DNA of 7,584 nucleotides from Lachnospiraceae bacterium. Its GTDB lineage: Bacteria; Bacillota; Clostridia; Lachnospirales; Lachnospiraceae. Location: contig JAILOA010000256.1 in NCBI GenBank assembly GCA_024691065.1, forward strand, positions 1 to 7,584, given 5' to 3'. Shown here one piece after another: positions 6,343 to 7,584 of this stretch. Each line of letters opens with the position of its first letter. Position 1 is the stretch's first letter. The position numbers and the translations under genes are program-made. The notes below the pieces were generated by a model. It was given only the letters and a program-made list of their open reading frames with translations, was not told where the DNA came from and did no database searches.

Positions 6343-7584
6343 TTATTTTACATTAATGCCTTTAAATTCGACCGGATTTAACTTAACGTTATTATTTTCA
6401 GCTTTAGGAGCTTCCGAAATATTCTTTATTGCCTTGTTTATATTACTGATTTTTTGCTTTGCGCAGGCAAGAACATATGCATCACCTGTAAGTCCGGAAT
6501 CTATCTGATTAGTAACATCCAGATCTTTTTTAGGATCAAATGAATTATTTCCCTTTATGTTGGTTGAATAATCTTTACCGGTGAGTGATTTATAGCGTGT
6601 GTTAAGAAGTTTATCAATACGCTCTACAGCCATAAGCTTATATCTGGTACCATCATCCTTGATTCCTTTTCTGGCCTTATGAAGTCTGTAAATATTAATC
6701 TTATTCATTATATCCGTAATGGAATCAAGATAATTTTTACGTGCCGTACCTTTATCGGAATAATCTTTATCCATAAGCTTTTTGGCATCCGAAACTGCCT
6801 TCTTTATTGAATTATATTCACTTGAGTTCATTTTTACATGCGAATCGGCTTCGGAAAGCATATTACTGCAAATCTCCAATACATCTGATTCTTTTTTTCT
6901 GAATTGTGAACTGAATGATTTGTTTTCACCAAGTGGATTAATAAGTATAGGCTTTTCATCCGTGCCCAATTTGCAAACATCTTTTTTAAGATTTTTATTA
7001 AAACTGTATAGTTTTTGCCACATTTTATTAAGTTCATCTCTATTCAGATTAAGTGACAATGAAGTTTGTCTATCACATTCGGTTATTATATTATTTTTTT
7101 CTTCTTCTGTATTGGCATTTGAAAATCTTTCGGCAAAATCAAAATATTTATTAAGATCGTCTCTATAATCCGAAGAGAAGCCAAGAACATAATTGATATC
7201 GCTTACATCCTGCTCTGTCAGGCGGTCTCTGTCAACATTATTCATATTAATTGCATTGTAGTCAGTACCATCAAAAAGATATTCAGGAGATTTACCTTCT
7301 GCATTGCCTTTTGCAACCCTTAACAAGTCATTTTCGTGAAGATTACAGAAGCCAAGCTCTTTAAGCTTATTAATGCAACCTATAGGATCTTCATCATAAA
7401 CCTTTTTCTTTTCTTCGTCGCTCATCAGTTTAATTGTATCTTCGATGTAACTCAATTCGTTAGATACGTGAAGTAATGAATTGTTAGTAAAATTCTGCTT
7501 GATTTTTGTTCTTACGTTAGGATTATCCAAAAAACTGACTAAAACATCGATAGATGATTTACCATTACCGCCGATATTCTTTTC
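6343..7584 (-). CDS. Unrecognised charged, probably helical protein, C-terminal part (5'-truncated by window edge)
   Basis: I do not recognise this protein. The frame is open from the last base of the window to TAA at 6343-6345, giving 413 visible residues. A TTG at 7528-7530 could be read as a start, but 18 open codons lie above it (reading EKNIGGNGKSSIDVLVSF), so I treat the gene as continuing to the right. The product is rich in Lys, Asp, Asn, Glu and Ser with no long hydrophobic run, hence no membrane segment in this part. It looks mostly alpha-helical, with linkers such as the Asn-rich tail NNNVKLNPVEFKGINVK. A helical block with YLDSITDIMNKINIYRLHK, then GTRYKLMAVERIDKLL, faintly recalls large uncharacterised Lachnospiraceae proteins with an xYxxxK and R-A/V-xxI pattern; this is weak. 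It looks more AT-rich than the adhesin gene. It ends in its own terminator and is probably transcribed apart from the adhesin. Confidence 0.8.
   Translation of the reverse strand, partial: EKNIGGNGKSSIDVLVSFLDNPNVRTKIKQNFTNNSLLHVSNELSYIEDTIKLMSDEEKKKVYDEDPIGCINKLKELGFCNLHENDLLRVAKGNAEGKSPEYLFDGTDYNAINMNNVDRDRLTEQDVSDINYVLGFSSDYRDDLNKYFDFAERFSNANTEEEKNNIITECDRQTSLSLNLNRDELNKMWQKLYSFNKNLKKDVCKLGTDEKPILINPLGENKSFSSQFRKKESDVLEICSNMLSEADSHVKMNSSEYNSIKKAVSDAKKLMDKDYSDKGTARKNYLDSITDIMNKINIYRLHKARKGIKDDGTRYKLMAVERIDKLLNTRYKSLTGKDYSTNIKGNNSFDPKKDLDVTNQIDSGLTGDAYVLACAKQKISNINKAIKNISEAPKAENNNVKLNPVEFKGINVK

Noticed and set aside
6782..7168. Plus-strand ORF of 128 codons rich in Ser, Phe and Leu opposite the right-hand gene.
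   Set aside because: It is the complement of a Lys/Glu/Asp-rich coding frame, which commonly gives long open antisense frames. No ribosome binding site or recognisable motif was seen.
7528..7530. TTG as the start codon of the right-hand gene.
   Set aside because: The frame continues open upstream to the window edge, and the bases just above (reading VLVSF) do not contain a Shine-Dalgarno site.

Overview
The window looks like a low-GC Gram-positive gut or rumen Firmicute, most likely a Lachnospiraceae relative. The clues are a DHHW-family protein, a very large secreted protein with C-type lectin, cadherin-like, Thr/Pro-linker, Ig-like and BspA-type leucine-rich modules, AT-rich intergenic DNA and long A/T-flanked hairpin terminators. 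The assignment rests on protein style, not on a marker gene, so genus is not claimed.

Layout: (1) positions 1-393, plus strand, hold the C-terminal 130 residues of a DHHW/AlgX-like protein. (2) A 13-bp stem terminator at 400-430 is shared by two convergent genes. (3) Positions 464-5986, minus strand, encode an intact 1840-residue exported protein: signal peptide, a beta-rich N-terminal region, a C-type lectin-like domain with a complete EPN/WND calcium and sugar site, about seven cadherin-like beta-sandwich repeats (four forming a duplicated two-domain unit), a Thr/Pro linker, a Big_2-like domain and a very basic BspA-type LRR tail. (4) Its upstream region (5987-6342) holds a Shine-Dalgarno site, four copies of a 35-bp repeat each carrying a 19-bp dyad, and a probable extended -10 promoter. 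(5) A two-tier hairpin terminator at 6261-6318 closes the next gene. (6) From 6343 to the right edge, minus strand, lies the C-terminal part of an unrecognised, charged, probably helical protein. Its reading frame stays open to the last base, so the gene begins outside the window.

The large protein is best read as a secreted or surface glycan-binding adhesin. A mannose-type lectin head sits near the N-terminus, an acidic beta-sandwich stalk follows, and a basic module at the C-terminus may hold the protein on the anionic wall, since no LPXTG sorting signal is present. It has its own promoter and terminators on both sides, so it is probably a single-gene transcription unit. The DHHW protein may belong to a polysaccharide O-acetylation system lying off the left edge, but its link to the adhesin is only proximity.

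The most unusual item is the array of spaced palindromes at 6014-6138. Its copies keep an exact 35-bp period and lie between the predicted promoter and the ribosome binding site of the adhesin. No complete new multi-gene system is visible.
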